NCBI GenBank assembly: GCA_024642525.1
Contig: JAHEAX010000004.1
Span: forward strand, 63,675-127,674
DNA length: 64,000 nucleotides
Reading direction: 5' to 3'
DNA from: Erythrobacteraceae bacterium
GTDB lineage: Bacteria > Pseudomonadota > Alphaproteobacteria > Sphingomonadales > Sphingomonadaceae
Numbering within the stretch: the first letter of the stretch is position 1; the number at the start of each line of letters is the position of its first letter. The position numbers were made by a program, and so were the translations under genes. The notes under the pieces were generated by a model, which searched no databases, had not been told where the DNA came from, and saw only the letters and a list, made by a program, of their open reading frames with translations. Shown here piece after piece: positions 36,405-46,710 of the stretch.

Positions 36405-37409
36405 CTAATCGTCCTCGTCATCATAGCCGACCATGGCCAATGCTCGGGCGCGGCGCTGGTGCAGCTGGCACCAGCGTAGCAAAGCTTCCTCGCGGCCATG
36501 GGTGATCCAGCTTTCATGCGGATTTACCTCTTCGATGGTGCGGGTCAGCTCGCCCCAGTCTGCATGGTCGGAAATTATCAGCGGCAATTCGACGTTGCGC
36601 TGGCGTGCGCGCTGGCGCACCCGCATCCATCCGCTTGCCATGGCGGTTATCGGGTCGGGCAACCGCCTGCTCCACCTGTCATTGAGGGCAGATGGCGGGC
36701 ATACCACGATCGCTCCTCGCATGGCTTCCTTGTCGTGGTCTGCCACCAGGCGCAGATCGCCCAGCTCCACGCCAAATTCTTCATAGAGGCGGCACATTCT
36801 TTCCATCGCGCCATGCAGATAGATGGGGGCGCGGTGGCCTGCTGCGCGAAGTTCGGCAATTACGCGCTGCGCCTTGCCCAATGCATAGGCACCCACCAGA
36901 ACGCAGCATTCGGGATTATCGTGCAGCGCCTTCAGCAATTTGCCGACTTCCTCTGCAATAGGCGGGTGCACGAACAGCGGCAGGCCGAATGTCGCCTCGG
37001 TAATCAGTATATCGCACGGCGTAACTTCGAAGGGGAGGCAGGTGGGGTCTGCGCGGCGCTTGTAGTCGCCGGTGACGATCACTTTCTCGCCAGCATGTTC
37101 CAGCAGAATCTGGGCCGAACCCAGCACATGGCCTGCGGGGATGTAGGTGGCATCGACATTGCCGGGCAGGCGGATTGTCTCGCCATAGGAAACTGACGTC
37201 GCGCCTTCATCTGTTGCGTAGCGCAACTTCATGATTCCCAATGTTTCCGGAGTCGCGATTGTCTGGCCGTGCCCGCCGCGTGCATGGTCTGCATGGCCAT
37301 GCGTCACCAGCGCCTTGTCCACCGCGCGCGACGGATCGATCCAGCAATCAGCAGGCACTACGTGGATGCCGTGCGGCTCTGGCCGGATCCATGAAAAATC
37401 AGCAATCAT
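36405..37409 (-). CDS. Ligase-associated damage-response exonuclease (metallo-beta-lactamase fold)
   Basis: 334 residues. THGHADH (36-42) with His37, His39, Asp41 and His42 is the metallo-beta-lactamase metal motif, and GHVLGSAQILLE and VTGDYKRR are further ligands; SDHADWGEL and ITHGREEALL belong to the beta-CASP-like part. It is homologous to SNM1/Artemis-type DNA nucleases and precedes the ligase with zero spacing. It starts 13 bp before the long hairpin separating it from clpA. Confidence 0.9.
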   Translation of the reverse strand: MIADFSWIRPEPHGIHVVPADCWIDPSRAVDKALVTHGHADHARGGHGQTIATPETLGIMKLRYATDEGATSVSYGETIRLPGNVDATYIPAGHVLGSAQILLEHAGEKVIVTGDYKRRADPTCLPFEVTPCDILITEATFGLPLFVHPPIAEEVGKLLKALHDNPECCVLVGAYALGKAQRVIAELRAAGHRAPIYLHGAMERMCRLYEEFGVELGDLRLVADHDKEAMRGAIVVCPPSALNDRWSRRLPDPITAMASGWMRVRQRARQRNVELPLIISDHADWGELTRTIEEVNPHESWITHGREEALLRWCQLHQRRARALAMVGYDDEDD

Positions 37410-37421
37410 GGTGCTAGAATG

Positions 37422-37461
37422 AAATCGGGGCGCGAACCGTTCCCGGCCCGCGCCCCGATTT
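37422..37461 (-). terminator. Terminator after clpA
   Basis: AAATCGGGGCGCG (37422-37434) and CGCGCCCCGATTT (37449-37461) form a perfect 13-bp stem with a 14-base loop. On the minus strand the A/T end gives UUUCAUU after the stem. It lies 20 bp after clpA and just before the nuclease start. Confidence 0.8.
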
Positions 37462-37481
37462 GCTGCATTGCGTAGAAGCGA

Positions 37482-39878
<2,397 letters not shown>

Positions 39879-39934
39879 TCAGCTGTCTTTCCAAGAGAGA
39901 AGATGATTTCCCGTTGAGGGAGAAGATGAACAGG

Positions 39935-39948
39935 CTTGCTTAAGCAAG
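39935..39948. repeat. Perfect 14-bp palindrome upstream of clpA
   Basis: CTTGCTTAAGCAAG is a perfect 14-bp palindrome 57 bp before the clpA start codon. It could be an operator, but a few such palindromes are expected by chance in 64 kb. Confidence 0.3.
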
Positions 39949-40045
39949 GTTTCACAAGCCCGGTTGCGGCCCGGAATAAAGGGGGTGGCCGCATGGTCAG
40001 GACCAATATGGGAAGGGCCCGGAAAATTTCGAGGCCCGATGCGCA

Positions 40046-40246
40046 TCACGATGGCTTTCCAAACAAGGCATCTGCGGCGCTTCTATGGGCCGATGCCTTG
40101 TCCCTGTGGGCTTTTACCCTTGTGATTTCGGCTTCCAGCAGGGCGATCCGTTCGTCCAGTTCATGCTGGGAATAGGGCGCAAGGTCTTCTGCAGACAGCT
40201 TGCCTGCTGCATCGCCCCTCGGGCGCGGAAGGTCGATGTCTTCCAT
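40046..40246 (-). CDS. DUF1192 family protein
   Basis: A 66-residue protein. SAEDLAPYSQHELDERIALL and EAEITRVKAHRDKASAHR give the typical short coiled-coil of DUF1192, ending in ADALFGKPS. No function is known. It is divergent from the quinone oxidoreductase gene and 167 bp upstream of clpA in the same direction. Confidence 0.85.
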   Translation of the reverse strand: MEDIDLPRPRGDAAGKLSAEDLAPYSQHELDERIALLEAEITRVKAHRDKASAHRSAADALFGKPS

Positions 40247-40364
40247 CTGCCTGCATCATCCCAATCCTTGGTGCTTGCTGTCAATGGCCCGCATGTCTAA
40301 TTCTGTATGGAATTGGGTGATTTGTCGCCCAACGGCCACAGATTTGGTCCGGTCAGGGGTGCAG

Positions 40365-41378
40365 ATGACGAACAGAACTGAACAGTCGATTCCCGAAACC
40401 ATGTTGGCGATGGGTTTCGACCAGCCGGGCGAGCCGGAAGTTTTCCGGCCCGAGACATTGCCCGTGCCGCAGCCCGGCGAAGGCGAGGTGCTGATCCGCG
40501 TGGCCTTTGCCGGGGTCAACCGTCCCGATGTCATCCAGCGCAAGGGCTTCTACCCGCCGCCAGCTGGCGCATCGCCCATTCCCGGCCTCGAAATCGCAGG
40601 CGAAATCGTCGCGGCAGGCAGCGATGTTGCGGCAGATGCCATCGGCACCACGGTCTGCGCGCTGGTGACAGGCGGCGGCTATGCCGAATATTGCCTTGCC
40701 AAATTCGGCCACTGCCTGCCGGTGCCATGGGGCATGTCGCTGGCAGAAGCGGCCGCCTTGCCCGAAACATTGTTCACGGTGTGGCACAATGTGTTTGAAC
40801 GCGGCTTTGCCAGCGAGGGTGAAACCATGCTGGTGCATGGCGGCACCAGCGGCATCGGCACCATGGCGATCAAGCTGGGTAAATTGTTCGGTCTGACCGT
40901 GATTGTCACTTGCGGCAGCGAAGGCAAATGCGAAGCGGCCCGTGTCATCGGCGCTGACCATGCAATAAATTACAAGACCAGCGATTTTGTCGAGGAAGTC
41001 GGCAAGGTTACCGGCGGCAAGGGCGTGGAACTGGTGCTGGACATGGTTTCGGGCGATTACGTCGCCCGCAATCTGGCCTGCCTTGCCGAAGATGGTCGCC
41101 ACGTGACGATTGCTGTGCTGGGCGGGATGCAGGCTGAAATCAACATGGCGCTGGTGATGACCCGCCGCCTCATCCTGACAGGCTCGACCCTGCGGGCGCG
41201 GCCCGATGCTTTCAAGCAGGCCGTGTGCGAGGAAATAGAGGAAATCGCCTGGCCATGCGTGCTGGATGGCAGCCTGCGGCCCGAGATGGACCAGACCTTT
41301 GCGCTGTCCGATGTTGCACAGGCCCATGCGCGGATGGAGGCGGGCGACCATATCGGGAAAATTGTGCTTAAGGTCTGA
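40365..41378 (+). CDS. NAD(P)H-quinone oxidoreductase, zinc-independent MDR family
   Basis: 337 residues of the medium-chain reductase superfamily, quinone oxidoreductase (PIG3/QOR) type. VLIRVAFAGVNRPDVIQRKG and PIPGLEIAGEIVAAG in the catalytic domain, then Rossmann motif MLVHGGTSGIGTMAIKLGK; no zinc-binding Cys cluster. It likely reduces quinones with NADPH. The start at 40365 follows AGGGGT; the longer ORF from 40200 overlaps DUF1192. A large imperfect hairpin follows. Confidence 0.87.
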   Translation: MTNRTEQSIPETMLAMGFDQPGEPEVFRPETLPVPQPGEGEVLIRVAFAGVNRPDVIQRKGFYPPPAGASPIPGLEIAGEIVAAGSDVAADAIGTTVCALVTGGGYAEYCLAKFGHCLPVPWGMSLAEAAALPETLFTVWHNVFERGFASEGETMLVHGGTSGIGTMAIKLGKLFGLTVIVTCGSEGKCEAARVIGADHAINYKTSDFVEEVGKVTGGKGVELVLDMVSGDYVARNLACLAEDGRHVTIAVLGGMQAEINMALVMTRRLILTGSTLRARPDAFKQAVCEEIEEIAWPCVLDGSLRPEMDQTFALSDVAQAHARMEAGDHIGKIVLKV

Positions 41379-41411
41379 GCAACAACCCGTTCAGGGCTGA
41401 CGCAAAACGGA

Positions 41412-41458
41412 AATGTTGACGCCTAACCGTCACCGAAAAGCGGTTCAGGCGTAACATT
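41412..41458. repeat. Long imperfect inverted repeat between two genes
   Basis: AATGTT, one bulged G, ACGCCT and AACCG (41412-41429) pair with CGGTT, one bulged C, AGGCGT and AACATT (41441-41458), a 17-bp stem with two single-base bulges and an 11-base loop. No T-run follows on the plus strand. It is in the 124-bp gap before the metallophosphoesterase. Confidence 0.6.
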
Positions 41459-41502
41459 GTGCTGGCAAAGAACCGGGCGAACAGGACGCCTGGAGAAAAT
41501 TC

Positions 41503-42414
41503 TTGGCCAGAACCGACCCCATTGCTGCCCTATCCAACTCCGGATATTCCGAACTTGGGACGCTGGCCAATGTCGCCAGCTTTCCAGACCTGAAACCTGC
41601 TATTCCCGAACCATCGGGCGGTGACAGGCGCAAGTTTCGCACCATCTGGATCAGCGATGTCCACCTTGGCACCAAGGGCTGCAATGCAGAATTACTGATC
41701 GATTTTCTCGACCATACCGACAGCGAAACCATGTATCTGGTGGGCGATATCATCGACGGCTGGCGCCTGAAGAAGAAAGTTTACTGGCCCGCTGAACATA
41801 ATGACATCGTCTGGCGTATCCTGAAACGGGCAAAACGCGGGACGCGAATTGTCTATATCCCCGGCAATCATGACGAGATGGTCCGGCCTTTTTCCGGCAT
41901 GAATTTCGGCGGCGTCGAAATCCGCAGGGCAGCCTTCCATGATACGGCTGACGGGCGGCGCCTGCTGGTGCTGCACGGCGATGAATTTGATGCGATCATG
42001 CTCGCGCACAGGTGGCTGGCGGTTATCGGTGACGCGCTTTACCACTTGGTCATGGGCCTCAACCGGTGGGTCAATCTGGCCCGGCGCGGGCTTGGCCTGC
42101 CATATTGGTCCCTTTCGAAAATGGCCAAGCACAAGGTCAAGAATGCCGCCCAGTTCATCTCGCAATATGAAGAAGTGGTCGCGCGCGCCGCGGCAGAACG
42201 CAATGTGGACGGAGTGGTTTGCGGCCACATACACACCGCCGAAATCCGCAATTTCGACGGCATCGAATATTACAATGATGGTGACTGGGTAGAAGGCTGC
42301 AACGCATTGGTCGAACATTTCGACGGGCGGATGGAATTGCTCCACTGGCCAGAAGAAATGGCAAGGCGCGATGCTGAAGCTGCCGGGCCGGGTGCCCAGC
42401 GGGTCGCCGCATGA
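41503..42414 (+). CDS. Metallophosphoesterase, UDP-2,3-diacylglucosamine diphosphatase-like
   Basis: 303 residues. Metal motifs WISDVHLG, LVGDIIDGW, IPGNHDEM, LVLHGDEFD and GHIHTAEI define the calcineurin fold of the LpxH-like group (COG2908). LpxH cleaves UDP-2,3-diacylglucosamine in lipid A synthesis; but many alphaproteobacteria use LpxI, so this may serve another lipid-linked phosphate. The start is TTG at 41503 with TGGAG 8 bp upstream. It overlaps the glycosyltransferase start by 4 bp, so the two work together. Confidence 0.82.
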   Translation: MARTDPIAALSNSGYSELGTLANVASFPDLKPAIPEPSGGDRRKFRTIWISDVHLGTKGCNAELLIDFLDHTDSETMYLVGDIIDGWRLKKKVYWPAEHNDIVWRILKRAKRGTRIVYIPGNHDEMVRPFSGMNFGGVEIRRAAFHDTADGRRLLVLHGDEFDAIMLAHRWLAVIGDALYHLVMGLNRWVNLARRGLGLPYWSLSKMAKHKVKNAAQFISQYEEVVARAAAERNVDGVVCGHIHTAEIRNFDGIEYYNDGDWVEGCNALVEHFDGRMELLHWPEEMARRDAEAAGPGAQRVAA

Positions 42415-43514
42415 ACAGCATGACCGGCTTCCCCGTAGATGGCATCGATGGCCAGCGCCACGCAGGCGCTGCTCCGGCACCCTATCCTGAACATATCGCC
42501 ATCGTCACCGATGCGTGGCTGCCGCAGATGAACGGCGTAGTGCGCACATTGGTGAAGACACGGCAGATATTGGAGGAATGGGGGCACGAGGTGACGGTCA
42601 TCTCGCCAGACCAGTTCCTGTCCGTGCCATGCCCGACCTATCCCGAAATCCGGCTGGCGATCACGCCGCCTGCGGCCATTTCACGAAAGCTGGAACGGCT
42701 GCTTCCCGATGCGGTTCATATCGCCACAGAAGGCCCGCTGGGGTTGGCGGCGCGGCGGCATTGTCTGGCAAGTGGAGTGCCTTTCACCACTGCCTATCAC
42801 ACCCAGTTTCCCGAATATGTGGCGCGGCGCACAGGCCTGCCGGCGCGTTGGTTCTGGCGCTATATCAGCTGGTTTCACAAGCCCGCAGAACGGATCATGG
42901 TGGCAACCGCCAGCATCCGGTCACTGCTGCGCCAACAGGGTCTCGAAAGATTGCACCATTGGGGCCGCGGGGTTGATCTTGCCTGCTTTTCGCCCGACGC
43001 CCCGCCTCCGCAGGAATTTGCCGACCTGCCGCGCCCGATCCAGCTTTTTGTTGGCCGTGTGGCAGTCGAAAAAAACCTCGAGGCGTTTCTCGGCGGGAAA
43101 TATCCCGGCACACGTGTGGTGGTGGGTGACGGGCCTGCACGCGCCGTACTCGAACGCGCCTATCCCGATGCGCTGTTCCTGGGAAAACGCACCGGCCGCG
43201 AACTGGCCGGATGCTATGCCGGGGCGGATGTATTTGTGTTTCCCAGCCGGACAGACACTTTCGGCCTCGTGATGATAGAAGCGCTGGCTTGCGGCACGCC
43301 GGTGGCCGCATTCCCCGTGGCAGGGCCGATCGACATTGTGACAGATAATGTCGGCGCGCTGTCTGATGATCTGGACCGCGCAATTGCAGCAGCCCTCTAC
43401 AGCGCCCGTGCCCGTTGCGCTGAATATGGCGCGCAATTCAGCTGGGAACTGGCAACCCGCCAATTTGCCTGCGGGCTGGTGACAGTGGCCGAAGACCAAT
43501 TCGCCCATTCGTGA
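42411..43514 (+). CDS. GT4-family glycosyltransferase
   Basis: 367 residues in a GT-B fold: N-terminal IAIVTDAWLPQMNGVVRTL, acceptor-site segment HTQFPEYVARRTGLP, and C-terminal FVGRVAVEKNLEAFL, FPSRTDTFGLVMIEALACGTP with the EX7E-type Glu. The closest type is alpha-mannosyltransferase MgtA/SQD2-like enzymes acting on diacylglycerol lipids. Coupling to the metallophosphoesterase suggests a glycolipid job, not proven. A terminator follows. Confidence 0.85.
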   Translation: MNSMTGFPVDGIDGQRHAGAAPAPYPEHIAIVTDAWLPQMNGVVRTLVKTRQILEEWGHEVTVISPDQFLSVPCPTYPEIRLAITPPAAISRKLERLLPDAVHIATEGPLGLAARRHCLASGVPFTTAYHTQFPEYVARRTGLPARWFWRYISWFHKPAERIMVATASIRSLLRQQGLERLHHWGRGVDLACFSPDAPPPQEFADLPRPIQLFVGRVAVEKNLEAFLGGKYPGTRVVVGDGPARAVLERAYPDALFLGKRTGRELAGCYAGADVFVFPSRTDTFGLVMIEALACGTPVAAFPVAGPIDIVTDNVGALSDDLDRAIAAALYSARARCAEYGAQFSWELATRQFACGLVTVAEDQFAHS

Positions 43515-43613
43515 ATACTTGACCCTGAATGCGCGGTAAGTGCCGCACGGATTGGCGGGTGCGCCCAATTCTCTTGCCCAAAGGCGGGCGATGCCCTAAA
43601 TCATACCCGCAAC

Positions 43614-43645
43614 GGCCGCTCCGCAAGGGGCGGCCCTTATATTTT
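43614..43645 (+). terminator. Terminator after the glycosyltransferase gene
   Basis: GGCCGCTCC (43614-43622) pairs with GGGGCGGCC (43627-43635), one G-U pair and a GCAA tetraloop, followed by CTTATATTTT. It lies about 100 bp after the stop and 40 bp before trcR. Confidence 0.65.
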
Positions 43646-43684
43646 GCGCCTTCTTTTTGGGGCCCGAAAGGGCGGAGATCCACA

Positions 43685-44428
43685 ATGTCACAACCCACCC
43701 CGCTTATGCCGCACGCCACTGCCACCTGGTTGGTGGACAACACCGCGCTTGCGTTCGAGCAGATTGCAGAATTCTGCGGCATCCACATCCTGGAAGTGCA
43801 GGCGATGGCTGATGATCTGGCCAGCAGCAAATACACCGGCCGCGATCCTGTCCACGCGGGCGAACTGACGCTGGCTGAAATCGAGAAGGGCCAGAACGAT
43901 CCTTCCTACAGCCTGAAGATGCAGAAAGCGCCTGTGGCTGTCAGCCGCACCAAGGGGCCACGCTACACGCCTGTGTCGAAGCGCCAGGACAAGCCCGATG
44001 GCATCGCATGGATCTTGCGCAACCACCCCGAAGTTTCGGATGCGCAGATTTCCAAGCTGATCGGCACCACGCGCAACACCATCTCTGCGATTCGCGAAAG
44101 GTCGCACTGGAACATCCAGAACATTCAGGCGAAAGACCCTGTGACGCTGGGCCTGTGTTCGCAGCGCGAACTGGACGCAGTGGTCGCCAAGGCCGCGAAG
44201 AACATCACGCCAGTTGAAGGCGAAGAAGTGGCCGCGCCTGCACCAAGCGGCGCCACCGACCGTGAAAAGCTGATCGAGGAACTGCGCGCTGAACGCACTG
44301 CCAATGCCAAGGCCGCATCAGAAGCAGCGCAGGAAGCCGAAGCTGCTGCATGGCTGGAAGCCAAGCGCGCTGCAGAAGCAGGCGAAACGCCTGAAACAGC
44401 CCCTGATGCCGGAACCGACCCAGCCTAA
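43685..44428 (+). CDS. trcR: Cell-cycle transcriptional regulator TrcR (DUF1013)
   Basis: A 247-residue protein opening MSQPTPLMPHATATWLVDNT, then LAFEQIAEFCGIHILEVQAMA, the DUF1013 hallmark; a second helical region (DGIAWILRNHPEVSDAQISK, LIGTTRNTISAIRERSHWN) is HTH-like. The C-terminal 60 residues are Glu/Ala-rich coiled coil. TrcR was described in alphaproteobacteria as an essential regulator bound to RNA polymerase. GGCGGAGATC lies before the ATG, and a shorter start than the ORF at 43529 is clear from homology. Monocistronic by its flanking hairpins. Confidence 0.9.
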   Translation: MSQPTPLMPHATATWLVDNTALAFEQIAEFCGIHILEVQAMADDLASSKYTGRDPVHAGELTLAEIEKGQNDPSYSLKMQKAPVAVSRTKGPRYTPVSKRQDKPDGIAWILRNHPEVSDAQISKLIGTTRNTISAIRERSHWNIQNIQAKDPVTLGLCSQRELDAVVAKAAKNITPVEGEEVAAPAPSGATDREKLIEELRAERTANAKAASEAAQEAEAAAWLEAKRAAEAGETPETAPDAGTDPA

Positions 44429-44449
44429 GTATCGGTTTCGCCTACAACA

Positions 44450-44475
44450 CTTCCCCGGATCAAATTCCGGGGAAG
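44450..44475 (+). terminator. Stem-loop after trcR, possible terminator without a U-run
   Basis: CTTCCCCGGA (44450-44459) and TCCGGGGAAG (44466-44475) form a perfect 10-bp stem with loop TCAAAT; three further pairs extend it (AAC with GTT) past one mismatch. No T-run follows, so it may be a transcript-end stabiliser or a Rho-assisted stop. Confidence 0.5.
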
Positions 44476-44523
44476 CGTTGCAAATCGCTTGCCTGCAAGG
44501 GCGCGCTACTCCATTAAACTGAC

Positions 44524-46206
44524 ATGGATGTAAGTAACGCGCCCGATTATCCTGCGGGATATCAGCACCCCTGCGCATGGGACATGGTGATCGAAAGTCG
44601 ATCCCTGCCCGATATGTTTGCCCGCACCATGGCCGCCGCGCCCAATGCGCCGCTGGCCGAATTTCTGGGCCGCACCTACAGCTATTCAGCGCTCTATGAA
44701 GAAGCGCGCCGCTTTGCCGCGGGCCTTCAGCAAATGGGCATCGCCAAGGGCGACCGGGTCGGCCTGTTCCTGCCCAATGTGCCAATCTACCTTTCCGCCT
44801 ATTACGGGGCGATGATGGCCGGTGCGATCGTGGTCAATTTTTCCCCGCTCTACAGTGCGGACGAACTGACGCATCAGGTCGAGGATTCCGGCACAAAGCT
44901 GCTGGTTACAATCAACGTTGCCTCCCTGCTGCCAACTGCGCTCAAGGTGCTCGACGGGTCATCGCTCCAGCAGCTCGTGGTCGGGCGGCTGGGCGATATG
45001 CTGCCCCTGGCCAAGCGCATTGCGCTGCGTGTTCTTGGCCGCAAGCAGCTGGCAGCAATGCCAAACCGCAGCGATGTTGTTGCATGGTCAAAATGCCTCG
45101 GCGCGGGTGAGCCAGCGCCGGTCGACATCGATCCTCAAAAGGACCTGGCCCTGCTGCAATATACAGGCGGCACCACGGGTGTGCCCAAGGGCGCGATGCT
45201 GACCCATGCCAATCTGTCGGCCAACGCCCAGCAGGTTGATGCGATCGATCCGTTTGACCGGAACGAGCCCGATGTCATTCTGGGCGTGCTTCCGATGTTC
45301 CACGTGTTTGCCAATACCTGCGTGCTCAACCGCACCGTGGCCAAGGGTGGCTGCATTGCCATGCTGCCGCGTTTCGATGCAGGCCAGGCGCTGAAAACCA
45401 TCGCCCGCGTGCGCCCAAACGCATTTCCTGGTGTGCCGACAATGTTCCAGGCCCTGCTTGACCATCCCGACATTGCAAAAACGGATTTTTCATCGCTGCG
45501 CATCTGTATTTCGGGCGGCGCACCGCTGCCTGCCCCTGTGCGCGACAAATTTGAAGCGGCATCGGGCGCTCGGCTGGTTGAAGGGTATGGCCTGACGGAA
45601 AGTTCGGGCGTGGTTTCGGTCAACCCTTATGAAGCGAGGCGCAAACCCGGCACCATCGGGCAGGTGCTGCCGCAAACACGCATCCGCCTGCGCGACAAGG
45701 AAGATGTGAATCAGCCTGCGCCCGAAGGCGAACCGGGCGAACTGGTCGTACGCGGCCCGCAGATCATGCAGGGCTATTGGAACAGGCCTGACGATGTGAA
45801 AACCGCATTCGTCATGGTGGAAGGTGAAGCGTGGCTGCGCACAGGCGATATCGCCACGCAGGATGCAGACGGTTTCATCGCTATCGTCGATCGCAGCAAA
45901 GACATGATTGCAGTTGGCGGCTTCAAGGTCTTCCCCAGCCAGGTCGAGGCGGTGCTGGTCGAAAACCCGGCAGTGAAGGAAGCGCTGGTGATCGGCGTTG
46001 CCGACAAATATCTCGGCGAAGTTCCCGAAGCCTATGTCACGCTGAACGAAGGGGCCGAATTGTCGGGCGACAGTATCGCCAAATGGCTCAATGCGCGGGT
46101 CGGCAAGCATGAACGGGTAAAAGCGGTGATCCTGCGCGACCAATTGCCCAAGACAATGATCGGCAAGCTCGACCGCAAGGCCTTGCGCGCCGAAGTGGGC
46201 CGCTGA
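44524..46206 (+). CDS. Long-chain acyl-CoA synthetase (FadD-like)
   Basis: 560 residues of the adenylate-forming family. The P-loop is LLQYTGGTTGVPKGAMLTHANL (about 205-226), with GYGLTESSG as A5 and WLRTGDIATQDADGF as A7/A8, DRSKDMI and PKTMIGKLDRKALR with the C-terminal catalytic lysine. It activates fatty acids as CoA thioesters. A Gly/Pro-rich N-terminus is like the FadD of sphingomonads. No clear ribosome site precedes the ATG. It is convergent with the bactofilin gene, 45 bp apart. Confidence 0.9.
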   Translation: MDVSNAPDYPAGYQHPCAWDMVIESRSLPDMFARTMAAAPNAPLAEFLGRTYSYSALYEEARRFAAGLQQMGIAKGDRVGLFLPNVPIYLSAYYGAMMAGAIVVNFSPLYSADELTHQVEDSGTKLLVTINVASLLPTALKVLDGSSLQQLVVGRLGDMLPLAKRIALRVLGRKQLAAMPNRSDVVAWSKCLGAGEPAPVDIDPQKDLALLQYTGGTTGVPKGAMLTHANLSANAQQVDAIDPFDRNEPDVILGVLPMFHVFANTCVLNRTVAKGGCIAMLPRFDAGQALKTIARVRPNAFPGVPTMFQALLDHPDIAKTDFSSLRICISGGAPLPAPVRDKFEAASGARLVEGYGLTESSGVVSVNPYEARRKPGTIGQVLPQTRIRLRDKEDVNQPAPEGEPGELVVRGPQIMQGYWNRPDDVKTAFVMVEGEAWLRTGDIATQDADGFIAIVDRSKDMIAVGGFKVFPSQVEAVLVENPAVKEALVIGVADKYLGEVPEAYVTLNEGAELSGDSIAKWLNARVGKHERVKAVILRDQLPKTMIGKLDRKALRAEVGR

Positions 46207-46251
46207 AGCCGGTCTTACGGGCATTGGTCCGGGCAAGTTGCCCGGACAGTG

Positions 46252-46710
46252 TCAGCTTGCGAGGGTAAGCTTGGGTTCGTCGCCGCCCGTTTTGGGGTCG
46301 GCAGATGCGGCACTGTCGCTCTTGCGTTGTGCCGGAACACGGTGGGCAAAGCGGCCTTCCACTTCTGCACCCTGTTCGATCGTCAGCGCGTCATAATGGA
46401 CATCGCCTTCGATGCGCGCGCTTTTCAACACGACCAGTTCACGCGCCGAAATCGAACCGACGACTGTGCCGGAAAGACGTGCGCTTTCAGCCTCGATTGC
46501 ACCATGCACGACGCTGCCTTCGCCCTGCACCAGCGATGCACAGCTGATATCGCCTTCGATGCGGCCATCGACATGCAGTTCGGTGCTGGCTGAAATGTCA
46601 CCCTTGATGGTGACATCGGAACCGATAACCGAGAACGTGGAATTTCCGTTGGCCATGGGCTTACTCGCTATGTTGGCGCGTGGCGCCTGATCGGGCTTCT
46701 TTGAGAACAT
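46252..46710 (-). CDS. Bactofilin
   Basis: 152 residues. After a short N-terminus (MFSKKPDQAPRANIA), a right-handed beta-helix bactofilin domain runs from about 25 to 115: FSVIGSDVTIKGDISASTEL, VDGRIEGDISC, GSVVHGAIEAESARLSG and VVGSISARELVVLKSARIEG. Bactofilins polymerise without nucleotide and scaffold cell-wall enzymes. Its first 50 bp overlap the 3' end of the M23 gene in another frame. The start has GGAG upstream at 10 bp spacing. Typical partner: an M23 hydrolase, as here. Confidence 0.92.
   Translation of the reverse strand: MFSKKPDQAPRANIASKPMANGNSTFSVIGSDVTIKGDISASTELHVDGRIEGDISCASLVQGEGSVVHGAIEAESARLSGTVVGSISARELVVLKSARIEGDVHYDALTIEQGAEVEGRFAHRVPAQRKSDSAASADPKTGGDEPKLTLAS

Noticed and set aside
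34827-36479. A 550-codon open frame antisense to the DNA ligase
   Set aside because: Same shadow effect; the ligase frame shows all nucleotidyltransferase motifs and the antisense product has none.
39935-39948. The clpA-upstream palindrome as a strong operator
   Set aside because: About four perfect 14-bp palindromes are expected by chance in 64 kb, so it is kept only as a low-confidence repeat.
45298-45313. TGTTCCACGTG-like sequence in the acyl-CoA synthetase gene
   Set aside because: Only one half of a parS site is present (TGTTCCACGTGTTTGC); the second arm does not match and it is far from the other parS sites.
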